A stretch of 64,000 bases of DNA from Pempheris klunzingeri (GCF_042242105.1 NC_092012.1:3519970-3583969); one strand, 5' to 3'. Counted from the first letter of the stretch, positions 14,501-24,451 are shown. Notes: generated by a model not told the origin, from the sequence alone. A program made the numbers and translations.

Positions 14501-17500
14501 GTTGGGTTTCATATTGTTCAACTGGAGACTGGGTTTTTTGCATCCCGTCTCAAACTAACACCTAATGTTGGCTAGTTTGTAGACCAGCAACTCCCATGTT
14601 CTGAGAGCTAAAATTACTGTTTTTGTCAATGGAGTCTGGTGTGTTTGAAGAGAACGATTTAAAGGCTCTTTCTGGTTAAATAAAAAGGATCTTCCAGGTC
14701 TTTATCTGCAGGGATCCTTTCCATAATGTTGTCAGACACTTTGAATAACAATCTGAGCCTATCAGTGGCCAAAACAAGCACTTTTAGTGGACCTACTCTG
14801 ATAGAACATAGGTTTTAAAACACTGAAGTTATCCTTCAAGTTTGAACTCTTAAAAAAAGTCTTTAGTCTACTTTTTCCACAAGTCCCTTCCCTGATTATA
14901 AGATGTGAATAAGTGCTGGTGTGATTTGTGACGCTGCAGTTTCAAATCAAACGCTCTTTGCACACACTCAACATCCATACGAGCGTTGATAAACCCACCT
15001 GGAGCCCTACGCAGCGATGACTTCAGCGCTTCTTTGGCCTGCCTGGTGAGCAGTGAAATGTTAACTGGACGCTCGTCTTGTGAAACGACTCTGTTCAGTG
15101 TGTTTCCTGGTGACGACAGTTGGCTTGGTGGTGCCGAGCTGGTCAGGGATTGGTCAGACAGTGAATGGTTATGTGACGTTAAGCTGGATGATGCGTAGTG
15201 TGGTGTTTTTGAGCTGTTTGTGGACTGATTTGCCGGCATTAGATTGATTGGTGGAAGACTAGAGGATGCTAAGGTGAGCGATGATTGGTTTGATGCTTTT
15301 GAGTTGGTCGTTGATTGGCTCAGTGGTGTTCGGCTGGATGATGACTGGCTAGGATTTGCAGTCCTGCCTGCTGAATGGTCAGATAAGGTTTTAATTGTTG
15401 TATTGCTGACTGGTGATTGACTGGCTGGCTCTGTCTTGTTTGGTGATTGGCTGGATTTTATCGTGCTGGTTGATGATTGGCTAGCTGGTACTGTGCTAGA
15501 TTGGCTGGGTGATGCCATCTTTGTTGGTGAGGGGCTGGGTGGAGCTGTACTGGTTGGTGAAGGGCTGGGTGGAGCTGTACTGGTTGGTGAGGGGCTGGGC
15601 GGAGCTGTAGTGGTTGGTGAGGGGCTGGGTGGAGCTGTACTGGTTGGTGAGGGGCTGGGTGGAGCTGTACTGGTTGGTGAGGGGCTGGGTGGAGCTGTAC
15701 TGGTTGGTGAGGGGCTGGGCGGAGCTGTAGTGGTTGGTGAGGGGCTGGGTGGAGCTGTAGTGGTTGGTGAGGGGCTGGGTGGAGCTGTAGTGGTTGGTGA
15801 GGGGCTGGGTGGAGCTGTACTGGTTGGTGAGGGGCTGGGTGGAGCTGTACTGGTTGGTGAGGGGCTGGGTGGAGCTGTAGTGGTTGGTGAGGGGCTGGGT
15901 GGAGCTGTACTGGTTGGTGAGGGGCTGGGCGGAGCTGTACTGGTTGGTGAGGGGCTGGGTGGAGCTGTAGTGGTTGGTGTTTGGTTGGTTGTTGTTGTGC
16001 TGCCTGATGATTTCGTGGCTGACGTTGTACCTATTGGTGATTGGCTGGATTTTATTGTGCTGGTTGGTGACTGGCTAGCTGGAGCTGTGCTACTTGGTGA
16101 CTGGCCAGGTGGTGCTGTACTGGTTGGTGTTTGACTGGGTGGTTTTGTGCTGGTAGATGATTGGCTAGATGGTGTTGTGCTGTCTTGTGATTGGCTGACT
16201 GATGATGTGTTTATTGGTGATTGGCTGGTTTGTGTTGTACTGCCTAGCGATTGAGCAGCTGGTATTGTATTCATTGGTAATTGGGAGGCTGATGCTGTTG
16301 TGGTGGGTAGATGGCTGGATGGTGTTGAGCTGGTTTGTGATTGGCTGGTTGGTTCTGTGTTTGTTGTTGATTGGCTGGTTTGTGTTGTGCTGCCTGGTGA
16401 TTGGCTGGCTGATGCTGTTGTGGTTGCTAGTTGACTGGGTGGTTCTGGGCTTGTTTGTGATTGGCTGGTTGGTTCTGTGTTTGTTGTTGATTGGCTGGCT
16501 GATGCTGTTCTGCCGTGTGGTTGGTTGGATGGTGCTACACTGGTTTGTGATTGACTGGCCAGTGTTGTGGCTGTTGGTGATTGGCTGGTTTGTGCTGTGG
16601 TGCCTGGTGATTGGCTGGTTTGTGCTGTGGTGCCTGGTGATTGGCTGGTTTGTGCTGTGCTGCCTGGTGATTGGCTGGGTGCCACTGTTCTTGATGGTGC
16701 TGTGGTTGCAGATGCTTGGTCAGAGCCGAGCGTCCATGAGGAGGTCGGTGTCCCCTCTGTGCTGGAGGACGTCCGGCTGGACGCAGCGGTCCGGCTGACC
16801 GGTGAATGACTGGAGGAGGACATGTTGGTTCCTAACACAGCTTCTGGCTGGAGGACCTTCAAGGAGAGAAACTGTATCAACGGATATTTTATGCAACAGT
16901 TGCAACCACTCAGCTATAAATAATCTGATCCTACCCAACAATGTTTCAGAGCCTCTTCCAACCAAATATATTAAATCTGATCATTTTCACATTGGGCCTT
17001 GGCTCTGTTTGGCAAAGAGAGGAAGAAGCCAGTTTCAGCAAACCAAAATTAAGTCCTTGTAACACAGTCTGATTCTTTAATTAATTCCATGAGTTTAATA
17101 TAAAATCAAGCAAATCTGAAAAACAAGCTCAGCTCTCGAGTGACAGATTAATACAGATTTGATTAAAATGCAGGACACCCAAAGCTTTTACAATTCTGTG
17201 TTTTGTTGGGGCAAAAATTCCTCCCAGAATTACGCTGGCTGTTGCCAAAGCAGAGTCCCGACTGGTGAGGATGGAACCGCTGGGAAAAGAAGAGGCCGGA
17301 GAGAAAGAGAGCTGTCATCCAGCCTTCATTAACGACTCCTCTGTGACTTCCAACTCAGCTTTCCCATCCAGGTCTCCTCCGCCACCTCCCCCGTGTGTTT
17401 TTCCACTTTGGATGATCTTTGTCATGTGAGACATGCAGCGAGGGGGATGTTTATCGACCTTGCTGACCTAAAATGTGAATTTGTTTTACAGGTTATCATG

Positions 17501-20009
17501 CAGAGCTGCTAAAATTAGACTATTAGGTTTTTGGAGGTGGTCTCGGACGAATAAAACTCATAAATGATCGGATTGTGATGGTCAGATATTGAACAGAAAA
17601 CATACAGTAAAAGCAGCTCTGTTTTCAGAATATCAGCATTAAATTCTATCAGTCAAATGCTGTTTCTGCACTTTGAGCCTCTCTGGATACCTGAGCTCTC
17701 AAACCAAGGATTTCATCTCAAAGAGCAGGAACAAAGCTGTTGGCATGGGCGAAGGGAAGGGGAGGGGGGTGAATATGAGGGGGTTTCGGGACAATGAATT
17801 ATTAATCACTGATCAGTATCAGGATATAGAGACTGAACGGGTCAAGCACAAACACAGCAGAGAGTCGACCCAGATGTGGCGATGCATCGGTTGAGCTGTG
17901 AGTGAGCTGCGTGCTCTCAGATCTGACGTGAGATAGATCCGCTCCGAATACTTGTAACCTGCGACCTGTGCTACTAATTGCTTTGTTCGTTTACTAACTC
18001 CTATAGTTTGGACCGGATTCTCACGCCTCTCCGAGCCAAAGGGAAGCCGGACAAAAGGAGCGACCACATTCAGGCTGATGGAGGCTCTGATAGCAGAAGA
18101 GTGAGACAACAGAACAGCTACTGTATATTCCTGCTGGGACTCCTTCACATGTCCGTTCTTAGAGGCACAAATGTCACTGCGGAGCAATTTTACATAACAT
18201 GCTGTGATGCACACCAGTAGAGAAGAACGCATATTTTCACCTCATATCTTTACAAGTCATCTAGCTACAGTTTCAGCTTGATCTCATGGGAATTATGTCT
18301 TTTTTTTTTTGCACAGACTTACATGTATTTTAAAGACGTGGCTCAACCAGTGTGGATTTTTACAATGAAAACAAAACCATAACTGCAAAACATCACAATG
18401 AAACCACAAAACCACTGTAGGTGAGTTTTTGGAAGTGAATTGAATTAAAATCAAATTGCAAATAATCTGATTTAATATAATAATAACATAATTTATTGTA
18501 CATATGCAGTGTTTATTTACATTCTTGTGTGTATTTAAATTAAATATATTGTTTACTATATATCTAGTCTTGTGTTTGCTCTGTCTATGAGAAAATAATG
18601 AAAATATTGGAAGTTTTTACTGGATAACTGGGTAAAAATTATTGGCATAAAAGCCCCGTCAGGTGATGGTTTGTAGTTTGCTTGTCTCTGTGTTTTGGTG
18701 ATTTTCTGGTGATCTCTGGCTGTGTGTTCGCCGCCTGAAGCAGCTCCATCAGCATCAGTGATCAATGTGGCTGCCTACCTGCCCTCCCTGGGAAGCGGTG
18801 TCCCATTTCTGCTGCTTTATCCTGCTGCTCCCACTGCTGGGACAGAGAGAACAAGGAGAGGTTTGTTCCCGCTGCAGCTTTCCCCCTGACACCACAAACC
18901 CACCACCAACCAGGATCAGCCAAACCACCAAAAAAAAAAAAACCACAAAATAAAACCCAAGCTGTCAATCAATCAAACCAGCAGTGCCTGCTCTAAGACA
19001 CACCACTGGAAATGTCCACCTGAAACACCTACGGCTGCAACTAACACTCATTGTCCACATCAATTTAATCTACCAAATATTTTCTCAACCAACTGATTAA
19101 TCAGCTCGTCTATAAATTATCAGAAAATAGTAAAAAAAATCTAATTTCCCAAAGCCAAAGTCGACATATTTTGTGCGACCGACAGTCCAAAAGCCAAAAA
19201 TCTTCTTACGCTTTACCTTTTTTTTTTTATAAAGAACTAAAAAAAAAACAAATATTCACATTTGAGAACAGCCAATTAATTTTGTTTTTTAATTTTGCTT
19301 TAAAAATTAATAAAAAAAATCAATTGATTATCAAACTATTGGCCTAGAGCTGATCTATCTTCCAATTATTCCAGCCCTAACATCCTTTGGATATTATTAT
19401 TATTTCAAATGATTATATATTATAAACCATAGGAGTAAAACACATTATACCACATGCATAAAGCAAAAAATAATTAGATATTATAAATAAATATATATAT
19501 AAACTATGCATATAGGATATAATGCACTAAACTGCCATTATAAATACACACATATTATATCAAACTAAAAACATGTGAAATTATGATGAAACAATGTGCT
19601 AATACTTGAAAACACTTTAAAATAAACTCACTTATTAAATTCATTCCAGTTAGAAAGGTTGTCTCTCTCTACGCCCCAGGACAGATGCGCTGAAATCAAG
19701 GAAAAAACAACAACAAATAGTCCAAATAAATCAATCAATAAGAATAAAGAAAGTCAGCTGACCTGAGGGGCAAAATCCAGATGGAGGCAATTAACTGAGG
19801 ACAGTTTTAAGAGCAGGAAAGACACCGAGCTGCCACATGTGGAAGGCAAAACCGCTGACATTTGATTTCCTAATTAATTCTGAGCACCTATAAAAACAGC
19901 GCAGGTGCAAACAGCCGATCGGAGCCGACTCACCTTGATAAATTAGGACAAAATACAAAGAGAATACGTGAAAAAGCCTTTTCCAGCTCCGTCTTAAATA
20001 GGGATCCAT
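1564..20009 (-). CDS. otog: Otogelin-family gene, 5' 16 exons (partial)
   Basis: Secreted inner-ear matrix glycoprotein family (otogelin/otogelin-like), which builds the acellular membranes over sensory hair cells. I chained 16 minus-strand exons with matching phases: 20009-19934, 19689-19632, 18836-18779, 16856-14999, 13413-13312, 12220-12063, 10199-10078, 9829-9621, 8484-8354, 8206-8100, 7200-7091, 6129-6004, 5786-5678, 5112-5066, 4481-4336, 1696-1564. They encode about 1183 residues: signal peptide, short linker exons, a Ser/Thr/Pro-rich exon, one EGF-like module, D1 (VWD, C8, TIL, VWC-like) and the start of D2. The single EGF module before D1 is the otogelin-family arrangement and separates it from gel-forming mucins and von Willebrand factor. 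The 3' part lies left of the window; no further exon was recognised in 1-1563. Otogelin-like is the main alternative; otog is preferred on wording of the D1 segments and on 11p15-type neighbours, which is inference. Confidence 0.85.
1697..4335. other. Otogelin intron 15
   Basis: 2.6 kb with no recognised exon. 2040-2480 has an irregular repeat-like look (gtgttcagaccaaaagcaaa) reminiscent of hAT MITE ends, unproven. 3180-3480 is pyrimidine-rich. Confidence 0.4.
4487..4540. repeat. (GA)n microsatellite at otogelin exon 15 acceptor
   Basis: Reads (CT)n on the coding strand and directly forms the polypyrimidine tract before the exon 15 acceptor (ctctacag). Confidence 0.9.
5066..7200 (-). CDS. 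otog: Otogelin-family exons 11-14: C8 end, TIL and VWC-like modules
   Basis: Exon 11 (7200-7091) finishes C8 with [20 protein letters not shown]. Exon 12 (6129-6004) is a trypsin-inhibitor-like (TIL) module: [19 protein letters not shown] and [17 protein letters not shown]. Exon 13 (5786-5678) gives [17 protein letters not shown] and [18 protein letters not shown]; exon 14 (5112-5066, only 47 nt) completes [16 protein letters not shown]. Together these form the TIL end and a VWC-like 'E' segment that closes a D assembly. Phases 1, 1, 2, 1 agree throughout. Confidence 0.87.
5352..5590. repeat. Dispersed repeat family D (caagcactttcaag type)
   Basis: aaattcaagcacatttcaag and cttttccagcacc at the left, atttcaagcatttgtaagga and tttccagcacccgtgtgaac at the right. 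These look like the ends of a common fish hAT-like MITE. Related text (aaaattcaagcactttcaag) occurs at 22272 and 22850. Confidence 0.5.
8100..12220 (-). CDS. otog: Otogelin-family exons 6-10: first VWD and C8 domains
   Basis: Exon 6 (12220-12063) starts the D1 VWD domain with [21 protein letters not shown] and CTYTLLKDC, the classic opening of VWD. Exon 7 (10199-10078) carries [19 protein letters not shown] and a beta-rich segment. Exon 8 (9829-9621) contains [20 protein letters not shown] and then [11 protein letters not shown], the conserved CGLCGNFN loop containing the CxxC and acidic calcium-binding type residues. Exon 9 (8484-8354) has FGNSWVEAE and cysteines opening C8; exon 10 (8206-8100) continues C8 with [20 protein letters not shown]. 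All junction phases agree (0, 2, 1, 0, 2). Confidence 0.88.
8488..8521. repeat. (GA)n microsatellite at otogelin exon 9 acceptor
   Basis: (CT)n on the coding strand, ending in ctctcccag, the exon 9 acceptor. Confidence 0.9.
8970..9545. repeat. Dispersed repeat family B, fused to family C
   Basis: Ends resemble each other in inverse (ctactccactgcatctcaga at the left; gcaggactttttccatgtaa, tagtacttttacatacatta and cttcctccaccac at the right). The middle (ggtggattaatggggaaaat and on) is family C text. Fills most of the otogelin intron 8. Confidence 0.55.
10380..10510. repeat. Dispersed repeat family E, fragment
   Basis: Reverse complement of the text at 42600-42715 and 63930-64000 (gaacatcctgctgtg, gaagactgtaaac). 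Three copies in the window show it is a dispersed repeat. Next to an agggggcgtc motif often seen with it. Confidence 0.5.
10915..11295 (+). pseudogene. LINE relic: C-terminal reverse transcriptase region
   Basis: Plus-strand text reads, with breaks, [20 protein letters not shown], then [15 protein letters not shown], then [17 protein letters not shown]. This is the conserved end of the reverse transcriptase of fish L2/Rex-type non-LTR retrotransposons. Stops and frame changes lie just upstream, and only the 3' end is present. It sits in an otogelin-family intron, opposite to the gene. Confidence 0.75.
12338..12680. mobile_element. Family A copy 2 (A2 arm, left half)
   Basis: Starts with the A2 outer arm (acttaaaggggttg, ttgaagtagggttgtgtgag), then atcagtttaagtatatgc and the core ccaccagactccattgacaa. 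The opposite arm is missing. In otogelin intron 5. Confidence 0.75.
13312..13413 (-). CDS. otog: Otogelin-family EGF-like exon
   Basis: A 102-nt phase 1-1 exon coding [13 protein letters not shown] followed by [20 protein letters not shown]. The spacing C-x3-C-x5-C-x4-6-C-x-C-x8-C is that of an EGF-like module. Symmetric phase 1-1 is the usual form of EGF exons. The acceptor is a NAGNAG (ccagcag/AG), giving a possible one-residue alternative at the junction with the Ser/Thr/Pro exon. Confidence 0.85.
14575..14845. mobile_element. Family A copy 3 (A1 arm, right half)
   Basis: Begins in the core (accagcaactcccatgttct) and runs through the gtcaatggagtctggtg core, the ggatcctttccataatg arm and the agttatcctt terminus. 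In the intron before the EGF exon. Confidence 0.8.
14999..16856 (-). CDS. otog: Ser/Thr/Pro-rich (mucin-like) exon of the otogelin-family gene
   Basis: One 1858-nt exon, 619 codons plus one base, with no recognisable folded domain. Acceptor tttctctccttgaag is in phase 0 with exon 3; the donor CCAG/GTGGGT is in phase 1 and joins the EGF exon. The translation is built from loose 10-residue units such as [10 protein letters not shown] and, in the centre, [10 protein letters not shown]. It is poor in cysteine and aromatic residues and rich in Ser, Thr and Pro, as expected for a heavily O-glycosylated, extended domain. The last ~25 residues ([20 protein letters not shown]) are different in character, basic and probably helical, and lead into the EGF module. 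The frame stays open past the donor to a stop at 14868, so the exact 3' end is inferred from phase agreement. Confidence 0.75.
15541..15975 (-). repeat. Coding 30-bp minisatellite (15 copies, APPSPSPT[S/T]T)
   Basis: Fifteen head-to-tail copies of a 30-bp unit, each coding for ten residues. The copies are nearly identical: the main variation is AGT versus ACT (Ser/Thr) at one codon plus one silent t/c change. Flanking parts of the same exon carry diverged units of the same 10-residue period, so the array looks like a recently homogenised core inside an older repeat. Copy number is likely to vary between individuals. Confidence 0.9.
16857..18778. other. Otogelin intron 3
   Basis: 1.9 kb without a recognised exon or named repeat. 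Confidence 0.5.
18779..20009 (-). CDS. otog: Otogelin-family exons 1-3: signal peptide and N-terminal linker
   Basis: Exon 1 (20009-19934) begins with ATG and reads [13 protein letters not shown] followed by a hydrophobic stretch [13 protein letters not shown], a plausible signal peptide, ending in phase 1 at GTGAGT. Exon 2 (19689-19632) adds [19 protein letters not shown] and ends in phase 2. Exon 3 (18836-18779) adds a short Gln/Lys-rich linker ([19 protein letters not shown]) and ends in phase 0. Exon 3 is the least certain: it is supported by a good acceptor (ctgtcccag), a GTAGGC donor and exact phase agreement on both sides, not by a recognised domain. Its acceptor is a NAGNAG (cagcag), so one codon may be optional. 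Confidence 0.65.
19028..19382. repeat. Dispersed repeat family C (best copy)
   Basis: Starts ggctgcaactaacactcatt, contains tcagaaaatagtaaaaaaaa and a central A-rich part, and ends tcaattgattatcaaactat up to ccagccctaa. The ends are inverted repeats of 'ggctgcaactaac...gattaatc' type, a common teleost MITE pattern. In otogelin intron 2. Confidence 0.6.
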
Positions 20010-20467
20010 TCGTGTTTCGCGGATCCGCAGTCAGTCGGGTTTGGACAGCATCACCTGGTGAAAACCCTCCGGCTGGACTCCCGCTGCTCCCTGCGCTGCT
20101 CCATCCGGCTCATCCCCGAGCGACCCGCCGCGCGCCTCAAGAACCCAGGCACCTGCTCATTAGCATAAAATATGCACAGGTGGGTGCGCGGGTGGGCGGG
20201 GCCAGACGCACGCAGAGCAGGTAGACTGCGCGCACTGGTGATCTGAGCTGCAGAGATCAAGTTTAAACCTCCTGTCTGCGCTTTTATGAGGAGTTTAATT
20301 CACAAATAAACTAAATATAAATCAAATTAAAAAAAAATCGTGTCTCAGTTTTTAAAATAAGCCTGAATCAAACCTTGGAGACCTGAATTATAACCTGAGG
20401 GTTTTACCTGAAGCACCTGAGCCTGACAGGCCGCGAGAACAGCGCCCCCCTGTGGCCCACAGCCAGT

Positions 20468-20519
<52 letters not shown>
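20468..20519. repeat. 52-base poly-G run
   Basis: An uninterrupted G homopolymer between the otogelin start and aph1b. The length may be affected by sequencing or assembly. Confidence 0.9.
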
Positions 20520-20810
20520 CTCACTGCAGCCTGTGGGGGCACAAAGGGGAAATTACACATAAACACATATTTACTGCAGCTAATTAAGCTCAGATCTTCT
20601 GGAAACACTCACAGCAAAAGGGCTCCTTCACTCCATCAATGTTTTCTCAGGAATTATATTTGCATCGTACTAGAAATTAAATTTATGTATTGAATAAACA
20701 AACGAATATGAAATATTAAATTAAGGGGTGAAATAATAGTGAGATTTATACTAAATTCATTTTTAAAAAATAACTTTTTCCAAATTAGGGTGTGTCGAAG
20801 TGAAATCCTT

Positions 20811-21515
20811 AAAGGATAACTCCACTATTTTTTAAACCTGAGCCACATTCTTACATGTTTTAGGTTCAAAATGACTGGTAGTTACAAACTGTTGTGAACT
20901 GGTCACCTCAGCTCAGTTATTCTAAGTGTCTGACAACATTACAGAAAGGATCCCTACAGACAAAGAACTGAAAGATCCTTTTTGCTTTACCACAAACAGC
21001 CGTTATGTCGATCTCTTCAAAGCCACCAGACTCCTTTGACAAAAACAGTAATTTTACATGGTACCAGCTGGTCCACCATTATCTTGATCAACTTGTTTTC
21101 GTGTGTTATTTTGTGGTTTTGTTGCTTTAAAAAGCCAGTTTGGATCCAACATACTATTTGTCACACAAACAAACTAACCAATCGAGGCAGCGGTAGACCA
21201 GCAACTCTAGCGTTCTGCCAGGTAAAATGTCTATTTTTGTCAATGGAGTCTGGTGGCTTTGAAGAGAGCAATATAACGGCTGTTGGTGGTTAAACCAAAA
21301 GGATCTTCCAGGTCTCTCTCTGTAGGGATCCTCTCTGTAATGTTGTCAGACACTTAGAATAACAATCTGAGCCTGTCAGTGGGAAAAACAAGCATTTTTA
21401 GTGTGTGTACTTGAATTGGGCACTGTTGCCCTGAAAGATTTTATTACAAGGATTCCAAAATATGTAAAAAAAAAAAAAAATCAGGCTCAGGTTTAGAAAT
21501 ACCAGTTATCCTCTG
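20811..21515. mobile_element. Family A copy 4 (near full length, ~700 bp)
   Basis: Both ends present: aaaggataactccactattt at the left and caggtttagaaataccagtt then atcctc at the right are imperfect inverted repeats. Inside, ccaccagactcctttgacaa and tcaatggagtctggtggctt form the palindromic core. This copy, between the otogelin gene and aph1b, defines the A1 form. Confidence 0.85.
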
Positions 21516-23483
21516 ATTGGTTTTCCTTTTAGCTGGATGTCCTCTGGTTGCTGGTCAGACTGTGACGACCTGATCTGAACCTGAACATGCAACCTGCTGA
21601 TACCCGACAGGAAACACAAACCTTTAATGCTGCCGAGGTGACCTCCGTGTCACCAGCTGCACAGACGTGTATTAGCATGTGAAAGTCTGTATTTTTTTTC
21701 CAGCAGAGGAAACGCTTCCTGCGTCCGTCTGTCTGTCTGTCTGCTTGCTGTCTGGGTAAAAAGGCCTTTGACTGACTGAAGCCCTCAGAGACCCCAAAAG
21801 GCTTTGTGTCGCCCGGCCGGGAGGTGTCTGCTTTCATAAATGGAAACAGGACCAGGAGAGAAAGGGGGGGAGGACGGAGGAGGATGGGGGGGGAGGAGGA
21901 GGACGGAGGGAGGTTTTAACATAAAAACAGTAGAAGTGATTTCTGATTTTGAATGTTTGTTAATCTCCTAAAACTCTCACACAGCCTCTCCTGCGGCTCC
22001 TCGTCTGTACAGATGTGAAAACTGAAGCATCCTGCTGAAGCGTACAAGGCATTTATTTCATCTCACACACACACACACACACAAACACACACACTCTGTA
22101 GTAGAAACCTGGCGCCTGCTTTGTGCACTGCAGACTGCTCATTAAAGCGCCCATGAAATAACTGATTGTTTTCTGTAGATTTTTTTGCGCTTCTGCATGA
22201 CATTAGATGTTGTGGGAGGACTTGAGGAGTGGGTCTGCTGTTGTGAGGGCTCGTGCAGCTTCTTGGGAGGAAAATTCAAGCACTTTCAAGGCGTTTCAAC
22301 CAAACATTTCTGCTCTCTCAAAGCCTTAATGATCACATCTGAAGTGTTCCTATAGTTGCTATAGTTCCTGGATACCTGCAGCTATCAGTTTATTTCACCA
22401 GCTGTTTATATCAATGTTGATTTTAGGTTTTAATCAGGATTTGTAATGTTTCAGAGTGAGGGATCAACAGAAGACTTATGTAGCTCCTACATCATAAACA
22501 GGTCGATCTTTCTGCAGCCTTCCTCTCCTTCCAGTGGCTCAACGACAAAGACGTATTTTTCATTAACAACAGCCTGGCATGTTGTTGAAGTTCTCAAGTA
22601 GCTGATGAGCAGGTATCATAGTATAAGTATAGATATCATAGCTTGCTACCTTCAATGACGGCGGATTTACACCTAAACCAGAGCGGCAAAACGGCCCCGT
22701 TTTCATTTGGACGTCTGTGTCAGTCAATCTAGTTCTGGAGACAACAAACAAATGAGGTGACAGGAACCATTTGATTTAAAATATTAAAAGAGATTTGGTG
22801 AAATGAGTGATTGTATAGATGAAACCAGTTTTTTTTAAAGCAGTATATTCAAATTCAAGCATATTCCCAACCTAGCAAACAGTAAAAATTATGCATGTCA
22901 TCATCAATGCCTCTTCTGTGTACAATGGAATTTGGTTCAACAGCACCATGAACATGCTCCAAACTGATCACTAAGGTAAAAATGAACCCGCTAATCCTCA
23001 TGAAGGGAGGATTTGTTGTCGTACTGTCCTGTGGAAGTTTCGGCTAAATGATAAACTGGGTGTGAGTCTCTTCTCTACCTGTGTGAACGAACCAAATTCA
23101 ATTCGAGGAAAGCAACACGCCGAACACCAAAGGGTGACAATTTACATCTTTAACTAGTTGCTAGCATCCATCCCATCCTCGTGAAACACGACAGACTGCG
23201 ACACACGCAGACAAGATCGGCGACAAAAACAAAATCAGGTGCAAAGAAAAACATTCATTGTTTGGAATTTTTGACACATCGGACGCCGGCTCAAGTCCGG
23301 CGTTCGCTCGTGAGCAACTAAAACATCAAAAAAAAAAAAAAGGCAACAATGAAATTGAACATTCAAAGATCACTGAGCCGACACCTCCACCCGTTCCTGC
23401 TCTTAACTAAGATTTTATAATTGTGTACAAACGGGTGAGAAATAAAGTGAACTGTCTGCTAATCTGTACAAAGGCTGAGAGTT

Positions 23484-23489
23484 TTTATT
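23484..23489 (-). promoter_or_regulatory. Candidate aph1b poly(A) signal (AATAAA)
   Basis: Reading left from the aph1b stop, this is the first AATAAA on the minus strand (plus-strand TTTATT), giving a 3' UTR of about 960 nt. No closer canonical signal was seen. Placement is inference from sequence only. Confidence 0.45.
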
Positions 23490-24368
23490 GGACTCCTGCT
23501 ACTTTCAGGTAAAGACGTCGATCTGCATCAGTGATCAGTTACAGTTTTTTTCTAGTTCCTCTAAAGCTGCTCGCCTCCAAAAAGAACCAGCAGTGGGGCA
23601 AAATCTGTGATGTTGATTGACAGGAGGAAAAAAAAACGTTGTGAAAATTGAATTTGCTGAAATGAAAAATGATGTCATCAGTCTTTTACCTTTGATTAAG
23701 ACATAAATACTCATGGTGAGATAATCTAAGACGTTCTACAGGAGGAATAAATGTGTGTACCTCAAGGTAACCGGGATAAAAACAAATAAATAGCAGTCAT
23801 GTCCTCTCTGCTGCTGTTAATGTGTGTTCATTTCAAATCAAAGGCATGTTCTCACACTGACTAAAGATAATCAGAGAATTACATCTCCAAAAGAAGAAAA
23901 AAAAGATTAAAACTTATCACTATCTACACATCAGGGAATTACAAATGCATAAATATGTACACAAAAAGTTTAGTTCTTAAGTGATAAATCCACCCTTTGA
24001 ATGATTTGACACAGTTTAAAGAAGATAGCTGTCAGAAAACAGATGAAAACAGGAGAATATGTACAGAGTCGCTGACTTAAAATATCCTTTGATGGTCTGT
24101 TGTTTCTTTTAGAGCATCAGGTAACAAACAGGGAACGCCATCAGCCACTGGGGAGGTTGTGTGTTTTTGAATAGGACCTCAGCACTAGATGTAAATTAAA
24201 TCCATACAAAACAAACTGAGCTTGTGAATCAAAATTATCTCCCATTTTTGTTCCTTTATATCAAGAGACTTCCTCTGCGTGAATTATGTTTTAGACTTAA
24301 GATGATGAAATACCTCTTAAGTGAAACAGCAGATTACCAGAAGGTTAACACTCCTCCTCCGCTGTGTT

Positions 24369-24403
<35 letters not shown>

Positions 24404-24451
24404 CTCGTGATCTTTGGATAGAGAGTCCTGCACACAGCCTGGCGTGCTGCG

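Larger units (their letters stand above)
20010..23483. other. Intergenic region between otogelin start and aph1b
   Basis: Holds the presumed otogelin promoter (an A/T word tattttatgctaatgag on the minus strand at about 20160-20178), the poly-G run, family A copy 4, family D fragments at 22272 and 22850, a CA repeat at 22065, and small hairpins at 23282-23315. No exon or open frame of substance was supported. Confidence 0.6.

Noticed and set aside
15436..16134. 232-residue plus-strand open frame ([10 protein letters not shown] repeats)
   Set aside because: It is the reverse strand of the 30-bp coding minisatellite. A 30-bp period keeps all frames open once one is. Splice phases support only the minus-strand reading.
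16202..16798. 198-residue hydrophobic plus-strand frame
   Set aside because: Antisense of the Ser/Thr/Pro exon; Trp/Leu/Val content is the mirror of its codons and there is no independent support.
20466..20693. Poly-glycine / poly-proline frames
   Set aside because: Translation of the 52-base G run only.
21137..21293. Recurring short frames containing [12 protein letters not shown]
   Set aside because: This phrase appears in many frames across the window because it is the translated core of family A; it is not a protein family.
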